Positions 25,678 through 35,295 of a stretch of DNA of 64,000 nucleotides are shown piece by piece. The DNA comes from Porphyrobacter sp. GA68 (GTDB lineage Bacteria; Pseudomonadota; Alphaproteobacteria; Sphingomonadales; Sphingomonadaceae). The position numbers were made by a program, and so were the translations under genes. The DNA lies in the NCBI RefSeq assembly GCF_022605525.1, contig NZ_JAKQYJ010000001.1:806001-870000 (forward strand). The letters run 5' to 3'. The notes below the pieces were generated by a model, which was not told where the DNA came from, did not search any database, and was given only the letters and a program-made list of their open reading frames with translations. Position 1 is the stretch's first letter. Each line of letters starts with the position of its first letter.

Positions 25678-27021
25678 ATGGCTAGCGCGGCCATGGCGGA
25701 CGCCTCTTCCCAGGTTCTGATCGTGGGCGCTGGCTTTTCCGGAACGATGGTCGCGGCAAATCTGGCGCGGCTGAACGTCACGTCCCGCCTGGTGGAAGCC
25801 GCGCCGGTGGCAGGTCCGGGGCGGGCCTACGGCACCGCCGATCCCGATCATCTCCTGAATGTGCCGGCAGCGGGCATGAGCGCGTGGCCTGGCGATCCGG
25901 ACGCCTTTCAGCGTTACTGGCACGAACACGGCGACGGGTCGGCGCCGTTCGCCCCGCGCCGCCTATACGGCGAATACCTGCGCGGCATCCTGGCCGAGGC
26001 ATGCGCCAGCGGCCGGGTGCGGGTGGCCGGCGGCCAGGCCGTGTCGGCCGCAAAGGCGGCGGGCGAATGGCAGGTTCAGGTCGATGGGGGGCACGTGCTG
26101 TCGGCAAGGCATCTGGTGCTGGCCACCGGTAACGAGCCGTCCGCCGCGCCCGGCTGGGCCGCCGAACTCGGCGATCGCTTCGTTGCAGATCCGTGGAGCA
26201 GGCAAGCCGGTGCCGCGCTGGCGCAGTTGGCCGGACGGCGCGATGACGTCCTTATCATCGGCACCGGCCTGACCATGATCGACCTCGCCTTGTCGCTCCA
26301 GGCCGCCGGCTTCGCCGGCAGGACCATTGCAGTGTCGCGGCGCGGGCTGTTGCCCCGCCCGCACGACGCCTTTGCGCCCGCGCCGGTGGCGCTGGCGGAC
26401 CTTCCCGCAGGCGATCTGATGGCGCTGTGGCGCTGGATCCGCCACCGTTCGGGCACGACCGGCTGGCGGGCTGCGGTGGACTGCCTGAGGCCGCACACCC
26501 AGACGCTCTGGCAAGCGCTGGACGATACGGCGAAGCGCCGGTTCCTGCGCCACGCCCGTCCACACTGGGATGTGCGCCGCCACCGGATCGCTCCGGCAGT
26601 GGCGGGGCGGCTGGCCGAAGCGATCCGAGCCGGGCGGCTGGAGGTCCAGGCCGGCCGGATTGTCGACGCTCGCCGCGAAGATCGCATGGTGGCCGTGCGC
26701 ATCCACCGGCGGGGCGAGGCAGCGGCGGTTGAGTGGCGTCGGTATTCCCGCATCTTCAACTGCACCGGCCCGCTCGGCTCCATCCGCGACACGCGCGATC
26801 CGCTCTTATCGGACCTGCTCGGGAGCGGCACGATCGCCGCCGACAATCTGGGGATCGCGATCAGCGTCGATGCCTGCGCCAGAGTGCGCGGCCATGACGA
26901 CCTGTGGGCTGTCGGACCGCTGAGCCGGGGAGAGTTCTGGGAGATGACGGCCGTGCCGGATATCAGGGTTCAGGCAGCTGCGGTGGCGGAACGGATCGCT
27001 AGTCAACTGGCGCTGGGGTGA
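25678..27021 (+). CDS. FAD/NAD(P)-binding oxidoreductase (NAD_binding_9 type)
   Basis: A 447-residue protein. A Rossmann FAD motif VLIVGAGFSGTMVAANLA is near residue 13. DPDHLLNVPAAGMSAWPGDPDAFQRYW is the hallmark of the HI0933-unrelated NAD_binding_9 group. A second dinucleotide motif VLIIGTGLTMIDLALSLQAAG lies mid-protein. These are flavoproteins of mostly unknown substrate. ATG 25678 is the longest start; ATG 25693 is the alternative. The 108 nt between glpX and this gene carry no other gene. Confidence 0.82.
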   Translation: MASAAMADASSQVLIVGAGFSGTMVAANLARLNVTSRLVEAAPVAGPGRAYGTADPDHLLNVPAAGMSAWPGDPDAFQRYWHEHGDGSAPFAPRRLYGEYLRGILAEACASGRVRVAGGQAVSAAKAAGEWQVQVDGGHVLSARHLVLATGNEPSAAPGWAAELGDRFVADPWSRQAGAALAQLAGRRDDVLIIGTGLTMIDLALSLQAAGFAGRTIAVSRRGLLPRPHDAFAPAPVALADLPAGDLMALWRWIRHRSGTTGWRAAVDCLRPHTQTLWQALDDTAKRRFLRHARPHWDVRRHRIAPAVAGRLAEAIRAGRLEVQAGRIVDARREDRMVAVRIHRRGEAAAVEWRRYSRIFNCTGPLGSIRDTRDPLLSDLLGSGTIAADNLGIAISVDACARVRGHDDLWAVGPLSRGEFWEMTAVPDIRVQAAAVAERIASQLALG

Positions 27022-27056
27022 TTGGCAAAGGAGGCGCGCACCAGCCTTCCATCGCG

Positions 27057-27449
27057 CTAGGGTAAGCCGTTCAGCTGGCGATCCGCGGCGAGGTAGGCAA
27101 CAGGATAGAGCAGCACCAGCAGGGCAATCACGACAACAATCGGCCGAAAGCTTGCGATCAGTACGAGCGCCAGCGCCAAGGTGGAACACAGCGCGACGAG
27201 GCCGGTGAATGTCAGAACGCCGGAGCAGTGCCGCCGTACCTCGGTCAACCTGTTCCGGTCGGTGAGCAGGCTGCGCACTTGTTCCAGCGTGGTGCTGCAG
27301 GTCCGTTGGCAAAGGGCCGGGACCAGCGCGTGGATGAGGCAGGCCAGACCCGCGCCGATCATCAGGGCGGCCACCGTCAAAGCAAATCGCAGGTGTTCCA
27401 GGTAGGTTTCGCCAGCGTCCGCCAGGTGTTTGCGACTGCTTCGTATCAT
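27057..27449 (-). CDS. Small membrane protein (DUF6356-like)
   Basis: A 130-residue protein. The N-terminal segment HLADAGETYLEHLRFAL followed by a helix MIGAGLACLIHALVPALC resembles DUF6356 of sphingomonads. A Cys-containing linker and two further hydrophobic segments (about 85-125) follow, so there are about three membrane helices. ATG 27449 has AGGAG at 6 nt. No function is known. It is divergent from prs. Confidence 0.7.
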   Translation of the reverse strand: MIRSSRKHLADAGETYLEHLRFALTVAALMIGAGLACLIHALVPALCQRTCSTTLEQVRSLLTDRNRLTEVRRHCSGVLTFTGLVALCSTLALALVLIASFRPIVVVIALLVLLYPVAYLAADRQLNGLP

Positions 27450-27538
27450 GCCATGCTCCTGGCGCGGTTTTCGCATCACCTGACGCGGGGATCAAGCAAG
27501 TCCGGCAAACATCTGGCCGGAACCGCGGCCAAGTTTCT

Positions 27539-27567
27539 TTGGCAATCCTCTGCAATTGAGCTAGGGC
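27539..27567 (+). promoter_or_regulatory. Weak candidate promoter of prs
   Basis: TTGGCA (27539-27544), 17 nt, TAGGGC (27562-27567). The -35 is good, the -10 poor. It lies 44 nt before the prs start. Confidence 0.3.
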
Positions 27568-27610
27568 GCGCTGCCGACCGCCACCACCACAGGACAGAGC
27601 CGCGACCCCC

Positions 27611-28546
27611 ATGAAAATCCTGGCCGCCAATTCAAACCTTCCTCTCGCGCGCGCCATTGCCGGCTATCTGGAAGTGCCGCTGACGGATGTGTCGGTGCGC
27701 CGCTTCGCGGACGAGGAGATTTTCGTCGAAGTGCACGAGAATGTCCGGGGCGAGGATGTGTTCGTGGTGCAGTCCACCTCCTATCCGGCGAATGACAATT
27801 TGATGGAACTGCTGATCTGCATCGATGCGCTGCGGCGGGCGTCGGCCCGGCGGATCACGGCGGTTGTGCCGTATTTCGGCTATGCCCGCCAGGATCGCAA
27901 GCCCGGCCCGCGCACCCCGATCAGCGCCAAGCTGGTCGCAAACCTCATTACCCAGGCCGGAGCGGACCGGGTGCTGTCGGTCGATCTGCATGCCGGCCAG
28001 ATCCAGGGGTTCTTCGACATCCCCACCGACAACCTCTACGCCGCGCCCGTCATGGCGGCGGACATTCAGGCCCGCTATGGCGAGCGTGACCTGATGGTGG
28101 TGTCCCCCGATGTCGGCGGCGTCGTGCGCGCCCGCGCCTTGGCCAAGCGGCTCGACAATGCGCCGCTCGCCATCGTGGACAAGCGGCGCGACCGGCCTGG
28201 CGAATCGGAAGTGATGAACATCATTGGCGAGGTTGGGGGGCGGCATTGCATCCTGATCGACGACATCGTCGATTCGGGCGGCACCCTCGTCAACGCGGCG
28301 CAGGCGCTGCTCGACAATGGTGCGGCCAGCGTCGTCGCCTATATCACGCACGGCGTACTGTCGGGTGGCGCGGTCGCCCGGGTGGACGGCTCCGCGCTCA
28401 AGGAACTCGTCATCACGGACACGATCCGCCCGACGGATGCGGCCACCGAGTCCAGCCATATCCGCATCCTGACCGTTGCCCCGCTGCTGGGCGAGGCGAT
28501 CAAGCGGATCGCGGACGAGTCCAGCGTTTCCAGCCTGTTTGATTGA
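27611..28546 (+). CDS. prs: Ribose-phosphate pyrophosphokinase (PRPP synthase)
   Basis: A 311-residue enzyme making PRPP from ribose-5-phosphate and ATP for nucleotide, His and Trp synthesis. Class I motifs: [40 protein letters not shown], the metal site [18 protein letters not shown], and the PRPP loop [16 protein letters not shown]. Length is family-typical. hisN follows closely, a logical pairing because PRPP starts histidine synthesis. Confidence 0.96.
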   Translation: MKILAANSNLPLARAIAGYLEVPLTDVSVRRFADEEIFVEVHENVRGEDVFVVQSTSYPANDNLMELLICIDALRRASARRITAVVPYFGYARQDRKPGPRTPISAKLVANLITQAGADRVLSVDLHAGQIQGFFDIPTDNLYAAPVMAADIQARYGERDLMVVSPDVGGVVRARALAKRLDNAPLAIVDKRRDRPGESEVMNIIGEVGGRHCILIDDIVDSGGTLVNAAQALLDNGAASVVAYITHGVLSGGAVARVDGSALKELVITDTIRPTDAATESSHIRILTVAPLLGEAIKRIADESSVSSLFD

Positions 28547-28560
28547 CGCGAAAGGCGCCC

Positions 28561-29337
28561 GTGAAACTCGACGCCGAACTCGCCGTCGCCCACCGCCTCG
28601 CCGATGCAGCGCGTGCGGCCATCCGCCCGCATTTCCGCGCTGCGGATGCGGAGCGCAAGGCCGACGCATCCCCGGTGACGCAGGCCGACCGCGCGGCGGA
28701 AGAGGCAATGCGCCTGATCCTCGAGAACGACCTGCCGCAGGACGGGGTGGTGGGCGAAGAGTTTGGCGTGAAGGAGGGGCACAGCGGCCGGCAGTGGGTG
28801 CTCGACCCCATCGACGGCACCGTCGCGTTCCTTGCCGGCCGGCCAATCTTCGGAACGCTGATCGCATTGCTGGTCGATGGATTTCCGGTCGTTGGCATCA
28901 TCGACCAGCCGATCTTGGGCGAACGCTGGGTGGGCGTGACGGGTCGCCCGACCACCTTCAACGCCGCCCCGGTCCGCTGCCGCCCGTGCGCGGACCTGTC
29001 CCAAGCGGTGATCGCCACGACCGGGCCGCATTACTTCACGCCGCATCAGGGCGACAGGTTCATGGCGCTGGCCGGCGAGACGGACCACAAGCGGATGGTC
29101 ATGGGCGGCGATTGCTACAACTATGCCATGCTGGCGAGCGGGCACATCGATATCGTGGCCGAAGCCGGGCTGAAGCTGCATGACTTTGCTGCCCTGGTGC
29201 CCGTGGTCGAAGGAGCCGGAGGCATCGTCGCCGATTGGCGCGGAGAGCCGCTGCGCGCCGACAGCGCGGGCGATGTGATCGCAGTTGGCGATCCGGCGCG
29301 GCTGGAGGATGTGGTGGAGGCATTGGGTTCGGCGTGA
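28561..29337 (+). CDS. hisN: Histidinol-phosphatase, inositol-monophosphatase family
   Basis: A 258-residue IMPase-fold phosphatase. Metal motifs are GVVGEEFG and WVLDPIDGTVAFLAGRP; the distal motif is VVEGAGGIVADWRGEPL. Alphaproteobacterial histidinol-phosphate phosphatases (HisN) belong to this family, and the prs neighbour supports that over a generic inositol phosphatase. GTG 28561 with AAAGG upstream is chosen. A TTG overlapping the prs stop at 28543 is an alternative. The 167 nt after it show no gene. Confidence 0.8.
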   Translation: MKLDAELAVAHRLADAARAAIRPHFRAADAERKADASPVTQADRAAEEAMRLILENDLPQDGVVGEEFGVKEGHSGRQWVLDPIDGTVAFLAGRPIFGTLIALLVDGFPVVGIIDQPILGERWVGVTGRPTTFNAAPVRCRPCADLSQAVIATTGPHYFTPHQGDRFMALAGETDHKRMVMGGDCYNYAMLASGHIDIVAEAGLKLHDFAALVPVVEGAGGIVADWRGEPLRADSAGDVIAVGDPARLEDVVEALGSA

Positions 29338-29504
29338 TGCCAAGGCGTTCGGCAGACCGCTCCTCGATTTTGGTGGACGCCGCTTGGCGGCACGGTGTTA
29401 TCATGCCGGCGCCACTGCGAAGTCTTTTCAGAATGGCTGCCGCGCCGGTCGCCCGCCGCGCAGTTCCGACCGGCACCAAGCTGCGGCCCGCCCGTTGAGG
29501 CGGC

Positions 29505-30269
29505 ATGACAGGGCAGCAGACGATCCTCATCACTGGGGCGGGCAACGGCATCGGACGGGCTGCTGTCTGCTGGTTTCACGCGCGGGGATGGCGGGTCATC
29601 GGCCTCGACCGCGACGAAGAAGCGCTGGACGAGGTGCGCGGTGAACTCCCGCGAGACGAGGCATTGCTTGTCACTTGCGATTGCGGCGACGAGGCGGCGG
29701 TACACGAAGCGTTCCAAAGGGTCGGCGAATGGCTCGGCGATGACCCGCTCACTTGCCTCGTCAACAATTCCGGGATCGCCGATCCATATTGCGGTCCGCT
29801 GGAAGAACTGGAGCTCGCCAGGTGGCGGGGATGGATCGACGCCAGCCTGACCGCCGCCTTTCTGGCGAGCCGGGCGGCTGTGCCGTTGCTGCGCCGGGAG
29901 GAGGGTGCCAGCATCTGCAACATCTCCTCCACGCGCGCGGTGAGGAGCGAGCCGGAATGCTTCGCCTACGCCGCGGCCAAGGGCGGGCTGGACGCGTTGA
30001 CCCATGCTCTTGCGATCAGTCTCGGCCCGGCGATCCGCGTCAATGCGGTCCGCCCCGGGTGGATCGAAACCGGCCCGTGGCAGGCTGGCGACAGGCGGGA
30101 AGAGCCGGACCATCGCCCGCAGGACCGCGAACAGCATCCGGCAGGGCGGATCGGCCAGCCCGACGATATCGCGGAGGCGATCGCCTATCTGCACGCCGCG
30201 CGTTTTGTGACCGGGCAGCACCTCAACATCGATGGTGGCATGACGGTGAAGATGATCTACGAAGCGTGA
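29505..30269 (+). CDS. SDR-family NAD(P)-dependent oxidoreductase
   Basis: A 254-residue classical short-chain dehydrogenase. The cofactor motif is LITGAGNGIGRA (residues 7-18), CLVNNSGIA replaces the usual NNAG, and the catalytic Ser-Tyr-Lys set is ICNISSTRAVRSEPECFAYAAAKGG. VTGQHLNIDGGMTV is the family C-terminus. Substrate unknown. The next SDR starts directly after its stop, so they are one transcription unit. Confidence 0.85.
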   Translation: MTGQQTILITGAGNGIGRAAVCWFHARGWRVIGLDRDEEALDEVRGELPRDEALLVTCDCGDEAAVHEAFQRVGEWLGDDPLTCLVNNSGIADPYCGPLEELELARWRGWIDASLTAAFLASRAAVPLLRREEGASICNISSTRAVRSEPECFAYAAAKGGLDALTHALAISLGPAIRVNAVRPGWIETGPWQAGDRREEPDHRPQDREQHPAGRIGQPDDIAEAIAYLHAARFVTGQHLNIDGGMTVKMIYEA

Positions 30270-31016
30270 ATGGGAAACGAAGGCTTGGCAGGGCGCGTGG
30301 CGCTGGTCACGGGCGCGGCCCGGGGGTTGGGCTTTGCCATCGCGCAGCGGTTGGCACACAGCGGGGCGCGGGTCTGGCTGAACGGGCGGAACGAAGGTGC
30401 GTTGGAGCAGGCGGCAGCCGCCATCGGCGGCGGGGCGACACCGCTCCCCTTTGACATAGCGGATGACGCGGCCACCGCCGCGGCCTTTGCCCGGCTGGAG
30501 CGGGAAGGCGGGCTGGATATCCTGGTCAACAACGCCGGACAGCGCGACCGGCGCGCCCTGGCCAAACTTGACCGGCAGGCAATGCGCGACCTGCTGGAAG
30601 TGAACCTCGTCGCGCCGTTTGATCTCGCCCGCCGCGCTGCGGCGCTGCTGCGGCAGAGCAGGGCAGGACGGATCATCAACATCACCTCCATCGCCGCCGA
30701 GATCGCCCGCGGCGACCCGCTCTACACCGCGTCCAAGGGAGGGCTGGCCGCGCTGACCCGCGCGCTTGCGGCCGAACTGGGTGCTGATCGCATCACCGTC
30801 AATGCAATCGCGCCGGGCTATTTCAGCACGCAAACCAATGCCGGAATGGTGGCCGACACTGCCGTTGAGCAGCATCTTCAGCGCCGCACTTCGCTGGGGC
30901 GGTGGGGCCAGCCGCACGAGATCGCCGGGGCGGTGGCGTTCCTTGCCGGCGACGAGGCGAGCTACATCACCGGCCACACCATTGCCGTCGACGGCGGCTA
31001 TCTCGCCCATTTCTAG
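30270..31016 (+). CDS. SDR-family oxidoreductase (gluconate 5-dehydrogenase-like)
   Basis: A 248-residue classical SDR. It has [54 protein letters not shown] with the Ser, Tyr and Lys catalytic residues, and [16 protein letters not shown] at the end. The layout is nearest to gluconate 5-dehydrogenase or FabG-like enzymes. It adjoins another SDR with zero spacing, which suggests consecutive steps on a related hydroxy/keto substrate. Confidence 0.83.
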   Translation: MGNEGLAGRVALVTGAARGLGFAIAQRLAHSGARVWLNGRNEGALEQAAAAIGGGATPLPFDIADDAATAAAFARLEREGGLDILVNNAGQRDRRALAKLDRQAMRDLLEVNLVAPFDLARRAAALLRQSRAGRIINITSIAAEIARGDPLYTASKGGLAALTRALAAELGADRITVNAIAPGYFSTQTNAGMVADTAVEQHLQRRTSLGRWGQPHEIAGAVAFLAGDEASYITGHTIAVDGGYLAHF

Positions 31017-31021
31017 AAGTC

Positions 31022-31050
31022 TTGCGTTTCGTCACTTCCAGGGCTATGCG
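31022..31050 (+). promoter_or_regulatory. Candidate sigma-70 promoter of rpmI-rplT
   Basis: TTGCGT (31022-31027), 17 nt, TATGCG (31045-31050), only 6 nt after the upstream SDR stop. It gives a leader of about 85 nt. Confidence 0.45.
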
Positions 31051-31079
31051 CGCCCACTTCACCGACACGTGATTATCCG

Positions 31080-31110
31080 CCGGCCTGGCCAACAGGGCTG
31101 CCAGGGCCGG
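31080..31110 (+). promoter_or_regulatory. Leader hairpin upstream of rpmI
   Basis: CCGGCCTGGC (31080-31089) pairs with GCCAGGGCCGG (31100-31110) with one bulged G, followed by TTT. It could be a weak terminator of the SDR unit or part of an L20-type autoregulatory leader of rpmI-rplT. The sequence alone does not decide. Confidence 0.45.
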
Positions 31111-31140
31111 TTTGGACGTGTCTCTGCCAAGGAGATGAAA

Positions 31141-31344
31141 ATGCCCAAGATGAAGACCAAGAGCGGGGTGAAGAAGCGCTTCAAATTCACCGCGACCGGC
31201 AAGGTCAAGCACGGTGTGGCTGGCAAGCGTCACCGCCTGATCAGCCACAATGCGAAGTATATCCGCCAGCAACGCGGCACCAAGGTGCTGTCCGACAGTG
31301 ATGCCGGGCATGTGCGCCTGTGGGCGCCTTACGGCCTCAAATAA
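31141..31344 (+). CDS. rpmI: 50S ribosomal protein L35
   Basis: A 67-residue basic protein beginning [20 protein letters not shown], the L35 signature, with [16 protein letters not shown] in the middle. AAGGAG lies 7 nt upstream of ATG 31141. It forms a unit with rplT 14 nt downstream. infC is not directly upstream here. Confidence 0.97.
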   Translation: MPKMKTKSGVKKRFKFTATGKVKHGVAGKRHRLISHNAKYIRQQRGTKVLSDSDAGHVRLWAPYGLK

Positions 31345-31358
31345 GGAGTTAGACGGAT

Positions 31359-31724
31359 ATGGGACGCATCAAGCGCGGCGTAACCACACGCCAGAAGCAC
31401 AAGCGGCTGCTCGAGCAGGCCAAGGGTTATCGCGGCCGGCGCAAGAACACCATCCGGGTAGCGCGCCAGGCTGTCGAAAAGGCCGGTCAATACGCCTATC
31501 GCGATCGCAAGGTTAAGAAGCGCAGCTTCCGCGCCTTGTGGATCCAGCGCATCAACGCCGCGGTCCGCGCCGAAGGGCTGACGTATTCCCAGTTCATGCA
31601 CGGTGCGAAGCTCGCCGGCATCGAACTGGACCGCAAGGTCATGGCCGATCTGGCGATGAACGAAGGCGGCGCCTTTGCCGCCATCATCAGCCAGGCAAAG
31701 GGCGCGCTGCCCCAGGCGGCTTAA
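31359..31724 (+). CDS. rplT: 50S ribosomal protein L20
   Basis: A 121-residue protein with the L20 start [20 protein letters not shown] and [24 protein letters not shown]20 is needed for early 50S assembly and often represses its own operon by binding the leader. A strong terminator follows. Confidence 0.97.
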   Translation: MGRIKRGVTTRQKHKRLLEQAKGYRGRRKNTIRVARQAVEKAGQYAYRDRKVKKRSFRALWIQRINAAVRAEGLTYSQFMHGAKLAGIELDRKVMADLAMNEGGAFAAIISQAKGALPQAA

Positions 31725-31743
31725 GCCCGGCCGCAGAGAACCG

Positions 31744-31780
31744 AAGCGCCGCCCCAGCGATGGAGCGGCGCTTTTTCTTT
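31744..31780 (+). terminator. Intrinsic terminator after rplT
   Basis: AAGCGCCGC (31744-31752) pairs with GCGGCGCTT (31765-31773), followed by TTTCTTT. It lies between rplT and pheS, so it may be a partial terminator or attenuator for the downstream synthetase genes. Confidence 0.85.
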
Positions 31781-31807
31781 GCGCGCAACTCGAGTAGCGG
31801 ACTGGCG

Positions 31808-32905
31808 ATGACCCAAAACGAACAGAAGCTCACCGACGCATTGGAACGGCTCCAGCGTGCCGAGGATCCGGCGCAGGTCGAGGCCATCCGCATCGAGGCT
31901 CTTGGCAAGCAGGGCTGGCTGAGTGCCCTGATGAAGACCCTGGGGTCGATGAGCCCGGAGGAACGCACGCGCGAGGCGCCCCGGATCCAGGAGATGCGCG
32001 CGACCATCGCAAGCGCCATCGACGAACGCAAGGCGGCGCTCGAGGCGGCGGCGCTGGAACGGCGGCTGCAAACCGAACGCCTGGATCTGACACTGCCCGC
32101 TTCCGACGGACCGCGCGGCACGGTTCATCCAGTCAGCCAGGTCATGGACGAACTGGCCGAAATCTTCGCCGATCTGGGTTTTGCCGTTGCGACCGGGCCG
32201 GAGATCGAGGACGACTGGCACAACTTCACCGCGCTTAACATGGCCGAAACCCACCCGGCGCGGGCGATGCATGACACGTTTTATTTCCCGGACGAAGGGG
32301 CCGGCAAACGGATGCTCCTGCGGACCCACACTTCCCCCGTGCAGATCAGGTCGATGATGCAGAACGGTGCGCCGATCCGCATCATTGCGCCGGGGCGGGT
32401 CTATCGTTCGGACAGCGATGCAACACACACGCCGATGTTCCATCAGGTCGAAGGGCTGGTGATCGACCGCGGCATTCATCTTGGCCATCTCAAATGGACG
32501 CTGGAAACCTTTCTCAAGGCCTTCTTTGAACGGGACGACATCGTGCTGCGCTTGCGGCCCAGCTACTTCCCGTTCACCGAACCGAGCGTCGAAGTGGACG
32601 TCGGCTATTCGCATCAAAGTGGCCGTCGGGTGGTCGGTGGATCAGGCGATGCCGAAGGGCACGACTGGATGGAACTGCTGGGATCAGGCATGGTGAACCG
32701 GCGCGTGCTGGAGTTCGCGGGCGTCGATCCGGATGAGTACCAGGGGTTCGCCTTCGGCGTGGGAGTCGACCGGCTGGCCATGCTTAAATACGGGATGAAC
32801 GATCTGCGGGCATTCTTTGACGGCGATAACCGGTGGCTCCAGCATTACGGCTTTTCCGCGTTTGATCAGCCGACCCTGTCCGCCGGGGTAGGAGCACGGC
32901 CATGA
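31808..32905 (+). CDS. pheS: Phenylalanine--tRNA ligase alpha subunit
   Basis: A 365-residue class II synthetase subunit. An N-terminal coiled coil (about 1-95) binds tRNA-Phe. Motif 2 is FHQVEGLVIDRG and motif 3 is GFAFGVGVDRLAMLKYGM. ATG 31808 gives the family N-terminus. The stop overlaps the pheT start (ATGA). Confidence 0.97.
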   Translation: MTQNEQKLTDALERLQRAEDPAQVEAIRIEALGKQGWLSALMKTLGSMSPEERTREAPRIQEMRATIASAIDERKAALEAAALERRLQTERLDLTLPASDGPRGTVHPVSQVMDELAEIFADLGFAVATGPEIEDDWHNFTALNMAETHPARAMHDTFYFPDEGAGKRMLLRTHTSPVQIRSMMQNGAPIRIIAPGRVYRSDSDATHTPMFHQVEGLVIDRGIHLGHLKWTLETFLKAFFERDDIVLRLRPSYFPFTEPSVEVDVGYSHQSGRRVVGGSGDAEGHDWMELLGSGMVNRRVLEFAGVDPDEYQGFAFGVGVDRLAMLKYGMNDLRAFFDGDNRWLQHYGFSAFDQPTLSAGVGARP

Positions 32906-35295
32906 AGTTTTCCGCTGAATGGCTCGGCGACCATCTGACCACCGACGCGGACGCACAAGACATCGCTGATGCTCTGAACCGCATCGGGCACGAGGTTGAG
33001 GGCATTGACGACCCGGCGCAGCGGCTGGCCGGATTCAAGGTTGCGCGGGTTCTGACCGCAGAGCGGCACCCCGACGCCGACAAGTTGCAGGTGCTCACGG
33101 TTGACGCTGGCGACGGGACGCCGTTGCAGGTCGTCTGCGGTGCGCCGAATGCGCGGGCCGGAATGACGGGTGTGCTCGGCCTGCCCGGGGCTGTTGTTCC
33201 GGCGAGCGGCATGACGCTGAAGAAGTCAGCCATTCGCGGCGTCGAGTCCAATGGCATGATGTGTTCGGTCCGCGAACTGGAACTGGGTGACGAACACGAC
33301 GGCATCATCGAGCTGCCCGCCGACGCGCCGGTGGGCGCAGCGTTCGCGAGCTACGCAGCAACTTCGCCCGTGTTCGACGTGGCTATAACCCCCAACCGGC
33401 CGGACTGCATGGGCGTTTACGGCATCGCCCGCGATCTCGCGGCGGCTGGAGTGGGCATGTTAAGGCAAGTCGAGGTGCCGGACATCGCTGCTCGCCACGA
33501 ATGGTCTCATGGTATTTGCACCGACGATCAAGAAGGCTGTCCGGCCTTCTACGCCCGCATTGTCCGCGGCATCCGCAACGGCGCCAGCCCGGAATGGATG
33601 CAGCGCCGCTTGCTGGCGGCCGGACAGCGCCCGATCAACGCGGTTGTCGATGCCACCAATTACCTGATGCTGGCATTCGGCCGTCCGGCCCACGCCTATG
33701 ACCTGGCAAAGCTGTCCGGCCCGCTGGTTGCCCGCCGCGCCCGCAACGGAGAGGAAATTGTCGCGCTGAACGGCAAGACCTACACGCTTGATGACACCAT
33801 GACGGTGATCGCGGACGACGCGATGGTGCATGACATCGCCGGCATCATGGGCGGGGAACATTCGGGAGTAAGCGAAGAAACCACCGACGTCCTGCTCGAG
33901 ATCGCCTATTTCGATCCTGCCCGCATCGGCGTCACCGGGCGCAAGCTTGGCCTCAGCTCCGACGCGCGCACCCGGTTCGAACGGGGTGTCGACCCGGCCT
34001 TCCTGGAAGACGGTCTGGCAATTCTCACCGACCTCATCCTCAGAACGTGCGGCGGAGAGGCGAGCGAAGTTGCGCGGGCCGGAGCCCCGCCGGCGCAGTC
34101 AAGAGTTGTGCCATTCGATCCGACGCTGACCGCGCGGCTGGGCGGGGTGGAGGTTGCCCAGGAAGAACAACGCCGCATCCTGACCGCGCTCGACTTTCAC
34201 GTCAATGCGGACTGGAACGTTTCCGTGCCGCCGCGCCGCCATGATATCGAAGGGGCTGCCGACCTGGTGGAGGAAGTAGTCCGGATCCATGGCCTGGACG
34301 CAGTGGCGAGCGTCCCCCTGCCCCGGCACGCGGGGATCGCCCGGCCAACTGCCACCGCGCTGCAGATCACCGAGCGGCGCCTGCGCCGCGCTGCCGCCGC
34401 GCGTGGTCTGAACGAGGCGGTGACATGGTCCTTTCTCCCGCAGCCGGACGCCCGCCACTTCGCCGCTACGGACGAGGCGCTGTGGGTGCTCGACAACCCG
34501 ATCAGCGAAGACATGAAGGCGATGCGCCCCTCGCTCATCCCCGGCCTGCTCGCTGCCGCCAAGCGCAATGCTGACCGCGGCGCAAGCGGCTCGCGATTGT
34601 TCGAGCTTGGCCGCCGCTACATCCGCACAGCGGACGGCGCGATGGAAGAACGGCCGACCCTCGGCATCGTGCTGGCGGGCGAGAAGACCGTGCGCGGCTG
34701 GCGAAACGGCAAAGCGGCGATGTTCCACCCGTTCGATGCCAAGGCCCACGCGCTGGCCCTGCTGGAACTTGCCGGAGCGCCGGTGGCCAACCTGCAAGTG
34801 GCTGGCGACGCGGGTTCGCAGTTTCACCCCGGCCAGTCGGCCACTCTGAGGCTGGGGCCCAAGAACATCCTTGCCCGGTTCGGCGCATTGCATCCCGCGA
34901 CGCTGAAGGCGTTCGACATCGCCGCGCCCGTTATGGCGGCGGAAATCTACCTCGATGCAGTTCCTGGCAAGAAGGCCAATGGCGACTTTGCTCGGCCGCC
35001 GTTTGCGCCCCCGATCCTGCAGGCGGTGACGCGCGACTTCGCATTCATCGTGCCTGCGGACCTGCCGGCGGGCGATCTCCAGCGGGCTGTACGGGGCGCG
35101 GATCGGAAACTGATCGTGGAAGCGCGGATCTTCGATGTGTTCGCGGGGCAAGGCGTGCCCGATGGGCGCAAGTCGCTCGCGGTGGAAGTGACGTTGCAGC
35201 CGGGCGAGAAGAGCTTCACTGAGGCGGAGCTCAAAGCCGTGTCCGACCGTATCGTCGCGGCGGCGGCCAAACTGGGCGGGGAGCTGCGTTCATGA
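32902..35295 (+). CDS. pheT: Phenylalanine--tRNA ligase beta subunit
   Basis: A 797-residue protein with the full bacterial domain set: EMAP-like tRNA-binding domain (about 40-150, HPDADKLQVLTVDAG), B3/B4 editing domain (INAVVDATNYLMLAFGRPAHAYDL, MGGEHSGVSEETTDVLLE), B5 domain, and C-terminal anticodon-binding FDX-ACB domain (PFAPPILQAVTRDFAFIVP). It forms the alpha2-beta2 enzyme with PheS. It overlaps the following SDR gene by 4 nt. Confidence 0.97.
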   Translation: MKFSAEWLGDHLTTDADAQDIADALNRIGHEVEGIDDPAQRLAGFKVARVLTAERHPDADKLQVLTVDAGDGTPLQVVCGAPNARAGMTGVLGLPGAVVPASGMTLKKSAIRGVESNGMMCSVRELELGDEHDGIIELPADAPVGAAFASYAATSPVFDVAITPNRPDCMGVYGIARDLAAAGVGMLRQVEVPDIAARHEWSHGICTDDQEGCPAFYARIVRGIRNGASPEWMQRRLLAAGQRPINAVVDATNYLMLAFGRPAHAYDLAKLSGPLVARRARNGEEIVALNGKTYTLDDTMTVIADDAMVHDIAGIMGGEHSGVSEETTDVLLEIAYFDPARIGVTGRKLGLSSDARTRFERGVDPAFLEDGLAILTDLILRTCGGEASEVARAGAPPAQSRVVPFDPTLTARLGGVEVAQEEQRRILTALDFHVNADWNVSVPPRRHDIEGAADLVEEVVRIHGLDAVASVPLPRHAGIARPTATALQITERRLRRAAAARGLNEAVTWSFLPQPDARHFAATDEALWVLDNPISEDMKAMRPSLIPGLLAAAKRNADRGASGSRLFELGRRYIRTADGAMEERPTLGIVLAGEKTVRGWRNGKAAMFHPFDAKAHALALLELAGAPVANLQVAGDAGSQFHPGQSATLRLGPKNILARFGALHPATLKAFDIAAPVMAAEIYLDAVPGKKANGDFARPPFAPPILQAVTRDFAFIVPADLPAGDLQRAVRGADRKLIVEARIFDVFAGQGVPDGRKSLAVEVTLQPGEKSFTEAELKAVSDRIVAAAAKLGGELRS

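Noticed and set aside
24454-25929. A 491-codon open frame on the minus strand
   Set aside because: Antisense to glpX, whose motifs are complete; shadow of a high-GC gene.
29403-29498. A 31-codon ORF between hisN and the first SDR
   Set aside because: No ribosome binding site, Arg/Ala/Pro-rich product and no sign of conservation.
29121-31010. A 629-codon open frame on the minus strand
   Set aside because: Antisense to hisN and two SDR genes with full catalytic motifs.
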